Assembly: GCA_911728455.2 (NCBI GenBank)
Contig: OU452221.1
Coordinates: forward strand, 4,864,290 to 4,928,289
DNA: 64,000 bases
Source: Marthasterias glacialis
Lineage: Eukaryota; Echinodermata; Asteroidea; Forcipulatida; Asteriidae
Reading direction: 5' to 3'
Below are positions 35,595 to 45,892 of the stretch, in pieces. Both the position numbers and the translations under genes were made by a program. The notes under the pieces are model-generated. The model did no database searches. It was not told where the DNA came from and saw only the letters and a list, made by a program, of their open reading frames with translations. Numbering within the stretch: position 1 is the first letter of the stretch; every line of letters starts with the position of its first letter.

Positions 35595-36505
35595 AACGTG
35601 TGTAGATTGTTTGTAACAAAGATTAACTGACCCTGGTTCAAATCCTGGCATTGTGGTGTGGTTTTTTAATCTAGTTATAATACATTGTTTATATAATTAT
35701 AAAGAGTGCAATAGCGCAAAAAGGAAAGATCGACGTAAGTGCATATCATGACCGGGGTTCGATTCATGTTCGTCTTCGTTAGTTTGGGCTTCTTTTTTTT
35801 TTTTACTGTAAAAGGTCATGTTATTTGTATATATTCAAAATAGCACCTTTTATACGGAGCACTATTAGTGCAACAGGGTAGATCGATGAAGAGTATATCG
35901 CAGGACTGGGGTGCGACTCCATGCCTGTTTGTGTTTTGTTTATTTAACTGTAAAAGTTAATGTATTATTTGTATAAAGATAAAATTTCACTTTTTAAGAC
36001 GAGAACAATTAGCTCAACAGGGAAGATCGATGGTAAGCATATCGCAAGAGCGGGAACGGGGTTCGATTCCTGGTATGTTCGTTTTTTGTGTTTGTTTTTT
36101 TAACTTTGAAAGGTAATTAATTTACATAAAATAGCACTTCTTAGGCGGAGTACAATAAGCGCAACACGGTAGATCGATGAAGTGCAAATTCCAGGACTGA
36201 CGTGTGATTCCTGGTTTGTGTTATTGTTTAAACTGTAAAAGGTATTTCATCATTTGTATATAAATAAAATAGCATTTTACGCGGAGTACAATTAGCACAA
36301 CACGGAAGGTCGATGAAGTGCATATCGCAGGACCGGGGTTCGAATCCCCGTTTGTTCGCGTTTTGGTTTTTTAAGATACTATAAAAGGTTACTTTTTATG
36401 TGTATATATTTGTTAAAAACGCTTCTTACGTGGAGTACAGGTAGCGCAACTGGATAGTTGAGGTACTGCGAGTCGCTAGGCCCAGGTTCAAATACAGGTT
36501 AACGG
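35595..36505 (+). repeat. Tandem array of ~6 tRNA-like units (~137-152 bp each)
   Basis: Each unit has a GCGGAGTAC-like start, an A-box-like GCGCAACACGG-AGATCGATG, then 40 nt later a B-box/T-arm word. The clearest is CCGGGGTTCGAATCCCCG near 36333, a perfect T-stem; others have GGGGTTCGATTCCTGG or CTGGTTCAAATCCTGG. Spacers share TTTTAACTGTAAAAGGT and TATAAATAAAATAGCAC. The A-box words start near 35716, 35868, 36012, 36160, 36297 and 36446. The D and anticodon arms do not fold like a functional tRNA, so I call tRNA-like repeats, not genes. The array stops about 150 bp before an assembly gap. Confidence 0.65.
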
Positions 36506-36652
36506 CAATGTATAGCAAAACCAAAAATTTCTTTTTAGAAAACTGATCAATACGTTTTAAACAAAGCCCTATATATACCGACGAAAAATAGGGTGGTGGT
36601 GGGCAAGAACCTAGCACAAAAAGTAGACTGACTGACTTGAAGTAAGACAGTG

Positions 36653-36752
36653 NNNNNNNNNNNNNNNNNNNNNNNNNNNNNNNNNNNNNNNNNNNNNNNN
36701 NNNNNNNNNNNNNNNNNNNNNNNNNNNNNNNNNNNNNNNNNNNNNNNNNNNN
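36653..36752. other. Assembly gap (100 N)
   Basis: A run of exactly 100 Ns, which usually means a gap of unknown length. It separates the tRNA-like array from a truncated MITE, so both neighbours may be longer in the genome. Confidence 0.98.
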
Positions 36753-36774
36753 ACCTATTTTAATCTATATAATT

Positions 36775-37098
36775 AGTGAATTGGAGTGCCAGTCAAGACT
36801 TAGACTTGTGTTATTTACGACCAGTATGCGGCGCAAGTTGTTTTCACAAAGTGCATACCACCCTGTCCCAAGGGAATACTTGACACAGGGTCAATCAATT
36901 ACTACACTGAGACAGGTGGCTGCTGTCTTTCAACACTCCTTACTCCGCACTGGTTAGGGTCTGTCCAATGGGAGTCTGGGGTGTACCAGGGGTGAGGACT
37001 ACATGGAATCTTAGCCTTATTGGCCCATTGAAAAAAAAATTATGACCATATTTGGTAACCATTGGATTATTTTTTATCCTCTCGGCTGCTCTGAGGGT
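36775..37098 (-). mobile_element. piggyBac-like MITE (TTAA family), copy 1, truncated
   Basis: Reading on the minus strand it starts TTAACCCTCAGAGCAGCC, followed by GGATAAAAAATAATCCAATG, AACCCTAACCAG words, AGGAGTGTTGAAAGACAGCAG and CTGTCTCAGTGTAGTAATTG. It matches the copies at 44070 and 54501 but loses homology near 36775, next to the gap. The terminal TTAA falls inside the family A left flank (TTAAAAACATATTTTC), which is uninterrupted at 8123. Confidence 0.7.
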
Positions 37099-38451
37099 TA
37101 AAAACATATTTTCTTTAGTATTTCTCCCCTCAAATTGCTCCACCCCTGTTTAACTATTTCCTTTCACGAATTAAGTCATCGGGTCTCATTGAAAGGTAAC
37201 TGAATACTGTCGCAAGGGTTACATATGAAGAAAAAATTAAAAATTTCATAATTTTGCTGTGAAAACATTTCAGATGAAAATTAGGTAGTCGCGTTTGTAA
37301 TCACTCTTATGGATGCGCATACCGGCTAACTTTATGCCGTTGTTTAATTAGTTGAGCTGACCTAATTAGTGGCTTAATTAAGTCGGGGCGCCTATGAGTG
37401 ATGGTTTGGAATACGAGGAATACATCTATGAAGAAAACAATAAAAATTTCATAATTTTGCTGTGAAAACATTTCAGATGAAAATTAGGTAGTTGCATGTG
37501 TATTTGTCACTCTGTATAGGAAATGCGTATGCGGGCTCACTTTATGCCGTTGTTTAATTAGTTGGGCTGACCTAATTAGTGGACTAATTTAGTCGGGGCG
37601 CCTACTAGTGATAGTTTGGGATGTGAGGAACACGTCTATGAAGAAAAAAATAAAAATTTCATAATTTTACTGTGAAAACATTTCAGATGAAAATTAGGTA
37701 GTTGCGTGTGTATTTGTCACAGTATATATGAAATGCGTATGCGAGCTCACTTTATGTCGTTGTTTAATTAGTTGGGCTGACCTAATTAGTGGACTAATTA
37801 AGTCGGGGCGCCTACGGGTGATGGTTTGGGATGTGAGGAACACGTCTATGAAAAAACGAATAAAATTTCATAATTTTACTGTGAAAACATTTCAAATGGA
37901 AATTAGGTAGTTACGTGTGTATTTGTCACTCTGTATATGAAATGCGTATAGGGGCTAACTTTATGCCGTTACTTAATTAGTTGGGCTGACCTAATTAGTG
38001 GACTAATTTAGTCGGGGCGCCTATGCGTGATGGTTTGGGATGTGAGGAACACGTCTATGAAGAAAAAATATAAAAAAATCATAATTTTACTGTGAAAACA
38101 TTTCAGATGGAAATTAGGTATTTGCGTGTGTATTTGTCACAGTATATCATGAAATGCGTATGCGGGCTCACTTTATGCCGTTGTTTAATTAGTTGGGCTG
38201 ACCTAATTAGTAGACTAATTAAGTCGGGGCGCCTACGAGTGATGGTTCGGGATGTGAGGAACACGTCTATGAAGAAAAAAATTAAAAAATTCATAATTTT
38301 ACTGTGAAAACATTTCAGATGAAAACTCTGTATTTCCGAACACTTAAGAAGGACCTTGACCATTATTGACGGTCGTTGTCGAATCTTTTGAAATTTGGTG
38401 CTGGCAACAAATTTAGGGCCAGCACCAAATTTAGTGCTCACTTTAGTCTGG
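37099..38451 (+). mobile_element. Family A element 3 (five ~210-bp units, terminal hairpin)
   Basis: The left flank matches 8123-8195. The array runs from about 37205 to 38315 with five units. The 3' part has TTCCGAACACTTAAGAAGG, a perfect 15-bp hairpin (38391-38405 and 38418-38432) and the end AGTCTGG at 38451, followed by T. This is the most regular copy in the window. Beyond 38451 the sequence is unlike that after the other two termini, which fixes the boundary. Confidence 0.75.
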
Positions 38452-38935
38452 TAATTGAATGAAGGTTTGTTGAATATTTACTCCAATCAGCATTTAAAGG
38501 GCATCTCCCGCGCCCTCATCAGCGATACAATGTGCCGTACTTTTTTCGGTAAATACATTGTTTTCATGTTTTCGTATTTACTGTGTTCATAAATTCCTTT
38601 ATTTTTAATGTTGTTTTTCTGACTTTCTCTGAATCATTTATTTTCTGTCTCAGAGTTTTCGCATTTTATGTTTATAGAGCGTATATGCACAACCGTTTTC
38701 CAAAGAATTGTAAACTTATGGCCGTTTTGATCTCATTGAGGGCGTTGTTGTACATATCTCTATGGGACTCATGAAGTCAGACGCATAAGGTTTATTATAT
38801 TTACATTAGACTACAATCTTTCCAACCTATAGTACATTATTTATAATTATTATAAAGCGCATATCCTTGTAACTGTTGATCAGGCATGTATGTCAAACTT
38901 TCTCAACTCCCTGGTGAGCATCTGACCCCAAGCTG
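38452..38935. other. Unrecognised interval
   Basis: Short frames only; no supported gene or repeat. Confidence 0.3.
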
Positions 38936-38937
38936 CT

Positions 38938-39066
38938 CCTATCCTGTTGGTAAGTGATGACGTTTTGGAGCCGGAAGTACAGTGTAACAAATGTTCATGT
39001 ACATGTATGTATACCATTCGTTTACATTGCTCTTCCGGCTCCAAAACGTCATCTACCAACAGGATT
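38938..39066. mobile_element. Palindromic MITE, ~36-bp arms
   Basis: The left arm CCTGTTGGTAAGTGATGACG, continuing TTTTGGAGCCGGAAG, is matched by CTTCCGGCTCCAAAACGTC and ATCTACCAACAGG on the right, with a small indel. The loop of about 45 bp contains ACATGTACATGTATG. It lies within or beside a SINE fragment. Confidence 0.7.
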
Positions 39067-39069
39067 AGT

Positions 39070-39250
39070 GCTAAGGGGTTAATATTTAGTGCCAAGGGGA
39101 CAGATTACCGTCTCATCCCCAACAGGTTCCTGTTTATACACCTGGGTTAAGAGCAGCAATTTATGGTTAAGTGTCTTGCTCAAGGACACTAGTGTCAAGT
39201 CGTAACCTGGATTGCTGGACCGCTAGGTGCTAGGCCACAACCAGCAAAAG
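39070..39250 (-). mobile_element. SINE fragment (second tRNA family)
   Basis: On the minus strand: TGGCCTAGCACCTAGCGGTCC, TGTCCTTGAGCAAGACACTT, TTGCTGCTCTTAACCCAGG and GTGTATAAACAGGAACCTG. It matches the first half of the SINE at 23900-24250. The 3' part is missing where it meets the palindromic MITE. Confidence 0.7.
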
Positions 39251-39685
39251 TAGTTCCAATCCATTATTCATCCCCTTGATTCATATAATTATAAAATAAT
39301 AAGACAATACAAAGATCTTTTTAATTTTTTTTATTAAAGTTTTAAATTGTTTATTGCAAACAATCCAAGACAATATTCACCACATTATAACATAATCTCA
39401 ATGCACGTATTTGTGCATGAAGAAAAAAAACGAAAACACCTCAATGATTTTACACAATTAATATATTTGAAAGCACGGTTGCATACAATTTAGAGAAGAA
39501 ATAGCTGTTGAAACCTAATCACAGAAGTAGGTTGAGTTTTTTTCAATAAAAAAAATAACCAAGTAAATAAAGTCTTTCGAAAGAGTTGATATGCAGGGGT
39601 CTAAATCTGACCCCATTTATCTGTATTTATTTATTTATTTTATTGTTTTTTTAATCAGACAAACGTTCAATTGATCACATCAACA
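39251..39685. other. Unrecognised AT-rich interval
   Basis: Nothing supportable, apart from A/T homopolymer runs. Confidence 0.3.
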
Positions 39686-39687
39686 TA

Positions 39688-39890
39688 CCGGGGCCTAATT
39701 TCACACAGCTGCTTCAGCACAAGTAGCTAAGCACAACCAAAATATGCTTACAAGAATAAGGTGACCAGCCAAAATACAATGTCACATGCACAGTCTGTGA
39801 CTGATGGTATCCTGCTTACTTGGGATTAGCAGACAGTTGTTAAGCATAATTCTAGGCTCAAGCAGCTCTATGACATTGGGCCCAGGCATT
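39688..39890. mobile_element. MITE with GGGCCCAATTTCA-type ends, copy 1
   Basis: The ends are GGGGCCTAATTTCACACAGCTGCTT and AAGCAGCTCTATGACATTGGGCCC. The interior shares TTAGCTAAGCAC, ACCAGCCAAAATAC, TGGTATCCTGCT and TTAGCAGA with the copy at 54015-54208. Confidence 0.65.
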
Positions 39891-40635
39891 CACACATTTC
39901 TGAAAATAGTGGATTTTACGCAGATTGTCTGTTGCCACATTACCTTTAAAAAGTCTACCCTTTATGACTTTTAAAGCCCAAACTAAACATTGGTAAACTG
40001 ACTGTAAATGCTTCCATTCTTCGCACAAATCAAGATATTTGTAAAAAAAAAAAAAAACTGTGAAAATTTCGGCTCATTTTGTTGTTTCATTTGCGAGAAA
40101 ACGGTAGAAATGCATTCAGCATTTTTGTACGCATTCCTATAGGCAGAGTGTTCGTCTCACTGAGACGAAAACTAATTTTGGATCATTTATTATTTAAAAA
40201 TGAAAACACTTCAGGCAGAAATATTTCCAGGAAGGTTTTCTACCATCATTATCTTTGTACCAAGTAAGGTATAATGTAAATCTGTGAACATTTCCATTTT
40301 CTTTCTTTCCAATGTTGAGCCGAGGCTTTAACTAAATAAACAATTTGTGATGCTCCATGTTGAAAAAAAAACCAGGGCACTTCCTGTGCCAAAACTCCAA
40401 ACTTGGTTGATTATGCTCACCAAACAGATGAACATTACGAGAAACTCCCATTAGCCAAAGGCTATGTTCAGATGAGGAGTTGAATTGACCCTCAATCCAA
40501 GCACAGTGGGTGTCCAGAACAAATGGCAAACTCGGGTCTAATCCTAATAGGAAATTCACGTTATGTAAAAAGAGCCTTTAAATAACACAAAATTAGGTCC
40601 TATAAGGTAATTATCCATCACCATATAGAACGTTT
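39891..40635. other. Unrecognised interval
   Basis: A poly-A stretch lies near 40040, followed by weak similarity to the 'AGGTAAAATA' MITE interior (TTCAGGCAGAAATATTTCC near 40211). No gene was seen. Confidence 0.3.
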
Positions 40636-40637
40636 GT

Positions 40638-41160
40638 AGGTTCACTGAAATACAAAGTATTCATGCTTTTATGTTACACCTTATGATTTTTATAAAAGGA
40701 TTCACATGTAAGAAATCATTTTTTTGCATTCCTGTGTATTTTTCGCATAATTTGTTTTCTTTAAAAAATAACAGTCTTCAGGAACGCCCACAAAAATAGG
40801 TCACTTGCTAACATGGCTTGATTCTCAACGTGACATCACATGCATTACATAATGTTTCCTGAGCTATTCCACGAAAAAATTGTTCTGGGATTGGGTCTGC
40901 CAAAGGAATGACAAATATGTGTTCTTCTATTAACAAATTCATTCTTGGCTGTAATGCATGTGATGTCACGTTGAGAATCCAGCCATCGTTAGCAAGTGAC
41001 CTATTTTTGTGGGCGTTCCTGAAGACTGCTATTTTTTAAAGAAAACAAATTATGCAAAAGTACACAGGAATGCAAAAAAAGATTTCTTACCAGTGAATCG
41101 TTTTATAAAAATTATAAGGTGTAACATAAAAGCATGAATACTTTTTATTTCAGTGAACCT
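40638..41160. mobile_element. Foldback element with ~210-bp inverted arms
   Basis: The left arm runs from AGGTTCACTGAAATACAAAG to about 40856 and is matched by the right arm, about 40950 to 41160, ending ATTTCAGTGAACCT. Shared words include CAGGAACGCCCACAAAAATAGG and CAACGTGACATCACATGCATTACA. Differences are few. The central spacer is about 95 bp. It is non-autonomous and would form a very long hairpin if transcribed. Target duplication is unclear. Confidence 0.8.
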
Positions 41161-41227
41161 TTAAGACACCACACATCACACTGATATGAAGGCAGATGTC
41201 TTGCTTGTCTTTACTTTTTATGTCATT

Positions 41228-41655
41228 TAGGTAGAATACGGGATTGGTATTCATCCCAGTTTTTTTTTTATATTCTTTTATTAGTAACCAATCCGAAAGC
41301 TTACTGATTATGAAGTTCATACCGGTGCCAATCTTCCACAGAAACATTTCCGTCTGAAATACTGTCAAAGTCGCGAAAATAGAATTTGAAGACCCCAATT
41401 TTTAATTTTGATTGTATCAATCAAAATTAAGGACAATGTGTTTACATGCTGAAAAGTGTGCATGGTTTGTCACTATTTTCTCCTGACTTGGACGACGGAT
41501 TGATCCCACATTTTCAGTTTTTTTTTAAATATCTATTTACTGAATCACAATCACACAAAGTAAGAACACTGCACTATCAGCTTTACCAATCTTATATTCT
41601 ACCTTTAACTATTTCAAAGAATGATACCTGCTGTGGGTGTCACAAATACCTTACT
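41228..41655. mobile_element. MITE family 'AGGTAAAATA', copy 2
   Basis: The ends are AGGTAGAATACGGGATTGGTA and TTTACCAATCTTATATTCTACCTTT. The interior shares CCGAAAGCTTACTGATTATG, GTCTGAAATACTGTCAAAG and GGACAATGTGTTTACATGC with the copy in ALG12 intron 9. Confidence 0.75.
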
Positions 41656-41808
41656 TTCTGGTAAGTAAACTCTACTTCACAGATGGAATTACTTGTCACA
41701 ATGATTGCATTTTGTGAGATGTACCACATTTGCACAGTTGTGCAAAGACAAACTTGCAAGGTTAACCACCAATTAAAACCCTTACTCCATCGGCCCACTT
41801 GCCAACAG

Positions 41809-42426
41809 GTGACCTCAACCCTCCAATATCCTCCTCTCCCATGTCACTTCACACCAACATAGTTGGGCTTCAGATATTAAAGATTGGAATGCCTGACCCA
41901 GTGATAAGCAATTGTTACTTGGGCCTACAGCCCTCAGTCCTTCCGAATCCATCATTTTGGCAAAGAAGATATATAAGGATTTTGGAGGGTAAGTGTTAAA
42001 ATACTGTACTTTTCCTTACATAAAATTTTACATAGAATTTCAACAAACTTCCAAAGAGGAAGAAAGTAAATAGATCAACAAATTCATATAATGTACAATA
42101 TTAAATTTGACGGGTGTTTTTATATTTGTTCATAGTACTTTTGATTTTTGATTTTCTAAAAACTTTGTAAACAACCTGATTTTCTTGATACTGACTATAA
42201 TAAGGCATAGAAAAATCTTTTCATGTTTCATACATTTAAGAAATTTTCTGACCGGTGTTTAAAAATATCCTCACCCCAGCGTTGCTTTTAAAAACCACAG
42301 TGGAGCATTTCTTTGCGACATAAATATTAATTTCTTTTACTTCTTTCAATAATAGAGACCTGGCAAAGTGGCATGATGATCATACTGCAACAGTGCCATA
42401 ATTTCAACAAAGAAACGTCTATATAA
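41809..42426 (+). CDS. Possible two-exon 3' end of an unnamed gene
   Basis: Candidate exon 41809-41988 sits between an AG acceptor (CTTGCCAACAG) and a strong GTAAGT donor. It reads x-DLNPPISSSPMSLHTNIVG, LQILKIGMPDPVISNC and YLGLQPSVLPNPSFWQRR. Its last base joins in phase to 42356-42426 (acceptor TTTCAATAATAG), giving E-TWQSGMMIILQQCHNFNK and a TAA. Phase, splice sites and sense composition agree, but I do not recognise the protein and see no upstream exon. It could still be chance. Confidence 0.3.
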
Positions 42427-42429
42427 CAC

Positions 42430-42835
42430 TAACTTGGACAATAATTTGAAATACACCACAACCTCTTGCAAAGGATCATTCAAAAATGTTGTAAAGAAAG
42501 AGTCAAATTGAATTGAAAGTGCATAAAGTACAATAAAATACAATGAGTTACATATATTATACAGACATAGTTAAATCACAAGTCTGACAAGAGTTTAATA
42601 ATGGTATTAAATACCGCAGCAAGAATTCCACCAGACTCAGTGGTGCTATCATCTTATAGAAACCTAAAATCCGATTTCACTTTAAACTTTAATATTTTAT
42701 TCCTCTAGAATCAAGAAGTATACTTCAACCCATTACAGACCATTCATTTCTGTTTAATGATCACTGTACGCCCAGACACTGCTAATCTTGTTGATTTTGT
42801 TGACTTGGGTTTTTCAGGGGAAATGTCAGAAGAAT
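42430..42835. other. Unrecognised interval
   Basis: No supported feature. Confidence 0.3.
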
Positions 42836-42836
42836 T

Positions 42837-43000
42837 ATTAAAGGGGCTGTGTCGTCATGATTATAGCAGTAAATGCGCACATGGGCGCAAGCGGTCACAT
42901 AACAGTTTGACAAAGAGGGCACCCTTTTTGATTTGACCACGAGCTCGCGTGTGCAGTATGTGGGTGAGAGTTCATCTTTCCATGCACAGCCCCCTTTAAG
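42837..43000. mobile_element. MITE with TTAAAGGGG ends
   Basis: TTAAAGGGGCTGTGTCGTCATG on the left is answered by CCATGCACAGCCCCCTTTAA on the right. The interior has GCGCACATGGGCGCAAGCGG. TTAA-bearing ends recall TTAA-target elements, but the family is not assigned. Confidence 0.5.
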
Positions 43001-43129
43001 AAACAGAAATAAATGGTTTTGTTTTTTATCATTGCCTCTACTATGACCCTCCTGTTTTATCAGAAGTAGGTCAAATCTTGCCGCTGTTTGTGGCCGCTAT
43101 GGGCATTTTGGTTCAAGTCGCTTGTGGCT

Positions 43130-43345
43130 GCTATAATAATGATAATAATAATACACAGTTCTTATATAGCGCTTTATCACACCTGATGGGCGTCTCAAAG
43201 CGCTTAGTATTTTTTCCTGCAAGGTATGATGAGTTACGTTTTTGAAGTATGAGACATGTTCCTTTACATAGCACCATGTAATGGTTTACAAGGTGCTGTG
43301 GTTTACAAGGTGCTATGGTTCCTTAAGGATTAAAAGGTTAGGTAA
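43130..43345 (-). mobile_element. SINE 3' part (shared-body family)
   Basis: On the minus strand: ACCTTGTAAACCA twice, AAGCGCTTTGAGACGCCCATC and GGTGTGATAAAGCGCTATAT, then an (ATT)n-like tail near 43135. This matches the 3' region of the SINE ending near 49530. Confidence 0.7.
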
Positions 43346-44060
43346 GTGCATCATTCCAAACACATCGAATAACTGTAGATAGTTCTTGATAGACGCCATC
43401 TTTACGGGCAACTTGGGTTTTGGCTTTGAGCAGCGTCAAGCGTTCTAATTTACTTACACAAATGGTTCACCGACCAATCATGCCAGGAATTTGGTAAAAC
43501 TCCCGTATGCCGCATGCAGTATTTACACATAACGCATAGTCATGTGTTAAAAAAAGTGATATTATCGCCCGTAAAGATGGGCAACTTTGTGACACCAAGC
43601 GGGAACTATCTGTATTGATGTTTTTTGAGAAACATACAACACGTTGCTGGTTGAAACTTTTTATTTGTTTGGATAAGAGGAATCTTAACTTTCTCAAAGA
43701 TGACAGCACTTCAAAAAAAAAATTAATAATAATAAACTACTAATAAGAATAATTCATTTTATCATTTCATTTTGTGTCCTACACTAACATTTAATATGCT
43801 GAACCAGGTTCATAAGATACACAAGAGTGTTCAAGGTCAATTAAAATCACACGATCCACAAATTTTCAACTGCAAAATTTCCAAACAAATTATATACATA
43901 AATTTGATGACTTCATCGACATGATAACTTGCAAAATTTTCAATTTTAAGGTTTATTCCCACACCAAATTATTAATTGTTTTAATGTCACTTGACCATTT
44001 ATTTGAACCAAACACACACATACAATCAAAAAGCCCTTTAGTGCCACAAAAAAGTATTAT
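43346..44060. other. Unrecognised interval
   Basis: No supported gene. AT-rich. Confidence 0.3.
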
Positions 44061-44069
44061 GTTGCTTAA

Positions 44070-44527
44070 ACCTTCGGAGCAGCCGGGAGGTTAAAAAATA
44101 ATCCAATGGTTACCAAATAATGGTCATAATTTTTTTTTCAATGGGCCAATAAGTCCAAGATTCCATGTGAACCTCACCCCTGGTATACCCCACAAGCTTG
44201 TAGACTCCCATTGGCCAGACCCTAACCACTGCAGAGTAAGGAGTGTTGAAAGACAGCAGCCACCTGTCTCAGTGTAGTAATTGATTGACCCTGTGTCAAG
44301 TATTCCCTTGGGACAGGGTGGTATGCACTTTGTGAAAACAACTTGCGCCGCATACTAGTCGTAAATAACACAAGTCTAAGTCTTGACTGGCACTCCAATT
44401 CACCCCCACAGTGATTTATAATGGTTTTGGGCTTGCAGGGCGGGTTATTGACCTTAAAGACAGGGTGGCGATTTTTTAACCTCCTGGATCCAGGGAAGTT
44501 GTTGATTAATGTGGATGCTCCGAGGGT
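44070..44527 (+). mobile_element. piggyBac-like MITE (TTAA family), copy 2, complete
   Basis: It is flanked by TTAA at 44066-44069 and 44528-44531. The inverted ends are ACCTTCGGAGCAGCC and GGATGCTCCGAGGGT. Inner words GGGAGGTTAAAAAAT and ATTTTTTAACCTCCTGG are also inverted. The 458-bp interior is non-coding. TTAA target preference and CCCT-type ends are the hallmarks of piggyBac-type elements; the assignment is by these marks only. Confidence 0.75.
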
Positions 44528-44814
44528 TTAATCAGTAGGTGCCGGTTGACGTGTGATTGCACAAATGTTTCCCCTTCCTGGAAACGGACGCCGTATAATG
44601 ATCACAGGAGTGGTGGAATGTTTGTCAGACAACTGGGTAGTTTTAAGCAAAAGTGACGTCATATAGAGCAGACTGCTATCAGGAATAAAGATTTGAATAG
44701 TCCCGTTGTAGTTCGCAAGCACAACGCATGAACGTATTGAAACATCGAATGCCGATTCGGTTTGGATAACAAATGAGAATGAATTTGAAAATATTAACTT
44801 CTATGATTCCTCAG

Positions 44815-45200
44815 ACAGTTATAGCTCAACGGGAGAGCCACTGGTAGTATTTCCAAGTTCAGCACCATTGACTGTGGTTAGTAAATGGATGGGAGACCAC
44901 TCCATGTCCTGTCATGGTTGGTGGCTTGTCTGGGACATGATAGGGCTTTGTAACAACGAGCCCACGTCTTTCGGATGGGGCGTAAAACTGTAGGTCCTGT
45001 GCGTTGTGTTATGCACATAAAACACCCACAACACTTATCGTAAAAAGAGAAGGGGCTCGCCCCCGGTGTTTCTGGTTTGGCTGCATAATGTGCCACCTCT
45101 GAGCATGTTTGGAGCATAGATTACACACATTGTAATGCGCATTTGATCATATAAATATGGAATTTGCGCAATATAAATGGAAAATTGTTATTATTATTCT
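44815..45200 (+). mobile_element. 5S rRNA-headed SINE (SINE3-like)
   Basis: GGTTAGTAAATGGATGGGAGACC near 44877 is the 5S internal control region (box C type). The body with CGGATGGGGCGTAAAACTG, TAGGTCCTGTGCGTTGTGTT, AGAGAAGGGGCTCGCCCCCGG and a TTATTATTATT tail is the same as in the tRNA-headed SINEs at 1830, 49140 and 53126. An ordinary TAGCTCAACGGGAGAGC tRNA-like word precedes the 5S part. Confidence 0.7.
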
Positions 45201-45670
45201 TCTTCCTCATAATGGCCATAGATCTGGCACGCGTACAGTAACTTGGTGAGGGTTTCTAATTCCATGTACAGCCACAGGACCTGCTATGATCATGACTACA
45301 GTCCCCCTTTCATAAAAAAATCCATAGTTTAATCAAATAAGTAATCCACTATACAAATCCCTCATTGCAAATTACTAATACAATGTTGATCGGCATTTTA
45401 TAAATTTTGTGGCACTAATGGGCAGCATATATATATACAATTAACATCATCAGGTATCAATAGATGATAATGATCAGTTATGTATCATTCAAAATATAAG
45501 GCTTTTTTTTTAAGCAGTTATTTTCAAACTCTTAACAAAGCAGCACCAGTTTTACAAAATTGTTGTCTGTTTTTTTGATCATCACAAAAATAACATCAGC
45601 AATGTACATTTAGTGCACTAGCAACATGCAAATCATCTGCCTGGAGCTGTGTCAGCAGTGGTGCACCCAA
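45201..45670. other. Unrecognised interval
   Basis: Nothing supported. Confidence 0.3.
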
Positions 45671-45675
45671 TTGGG

Positions 45676-45892
45676 AGGTAGGGTTATGGTAAGGATTAGG
45701 GCTAGGTGAGGGTTCGGGTCAGGGTGAGGGCGAGGGTGAGGGTTGGGGTTAGGGTGAGGGTTTGGGATAGGGTGTGGGTTGGGGGTGAGTGCGAGGGTTA
45801 AGGTTAGGGTTGGGGTTAGGGTTAGGGTGAGAGTTGGGTGAGGGTTAGGGTGAGGGTGAGGGTTGGGGTGAGGGTTAGGGTTGGGGTTATAT
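45676..45892 (+). repeat. Degenerate telomere-like G-rich repeats
   Basis: About 215 bp of GGGTTA, GGGTGA, GGGTTG and GGGCGA hexamer variants, including GGGTTAGGGTTAGGGTGA. It is consistent with an eroded (TTAGGG)n interstitial telomeric sequence or a G-rich minisatellite, and could form G-quadruplexes. It lies about 600 bp downstream of the ALG12 stop. Confidence 0.8.

Noticed and set aside
36297-36360. Genuine tRNA gene at the best unit of the tRNA-like array
   Set aside because: The T-arm is perfect, but the D and anticodon arms do not fold into a canonical tRNA and no clear anticodon can be placed.
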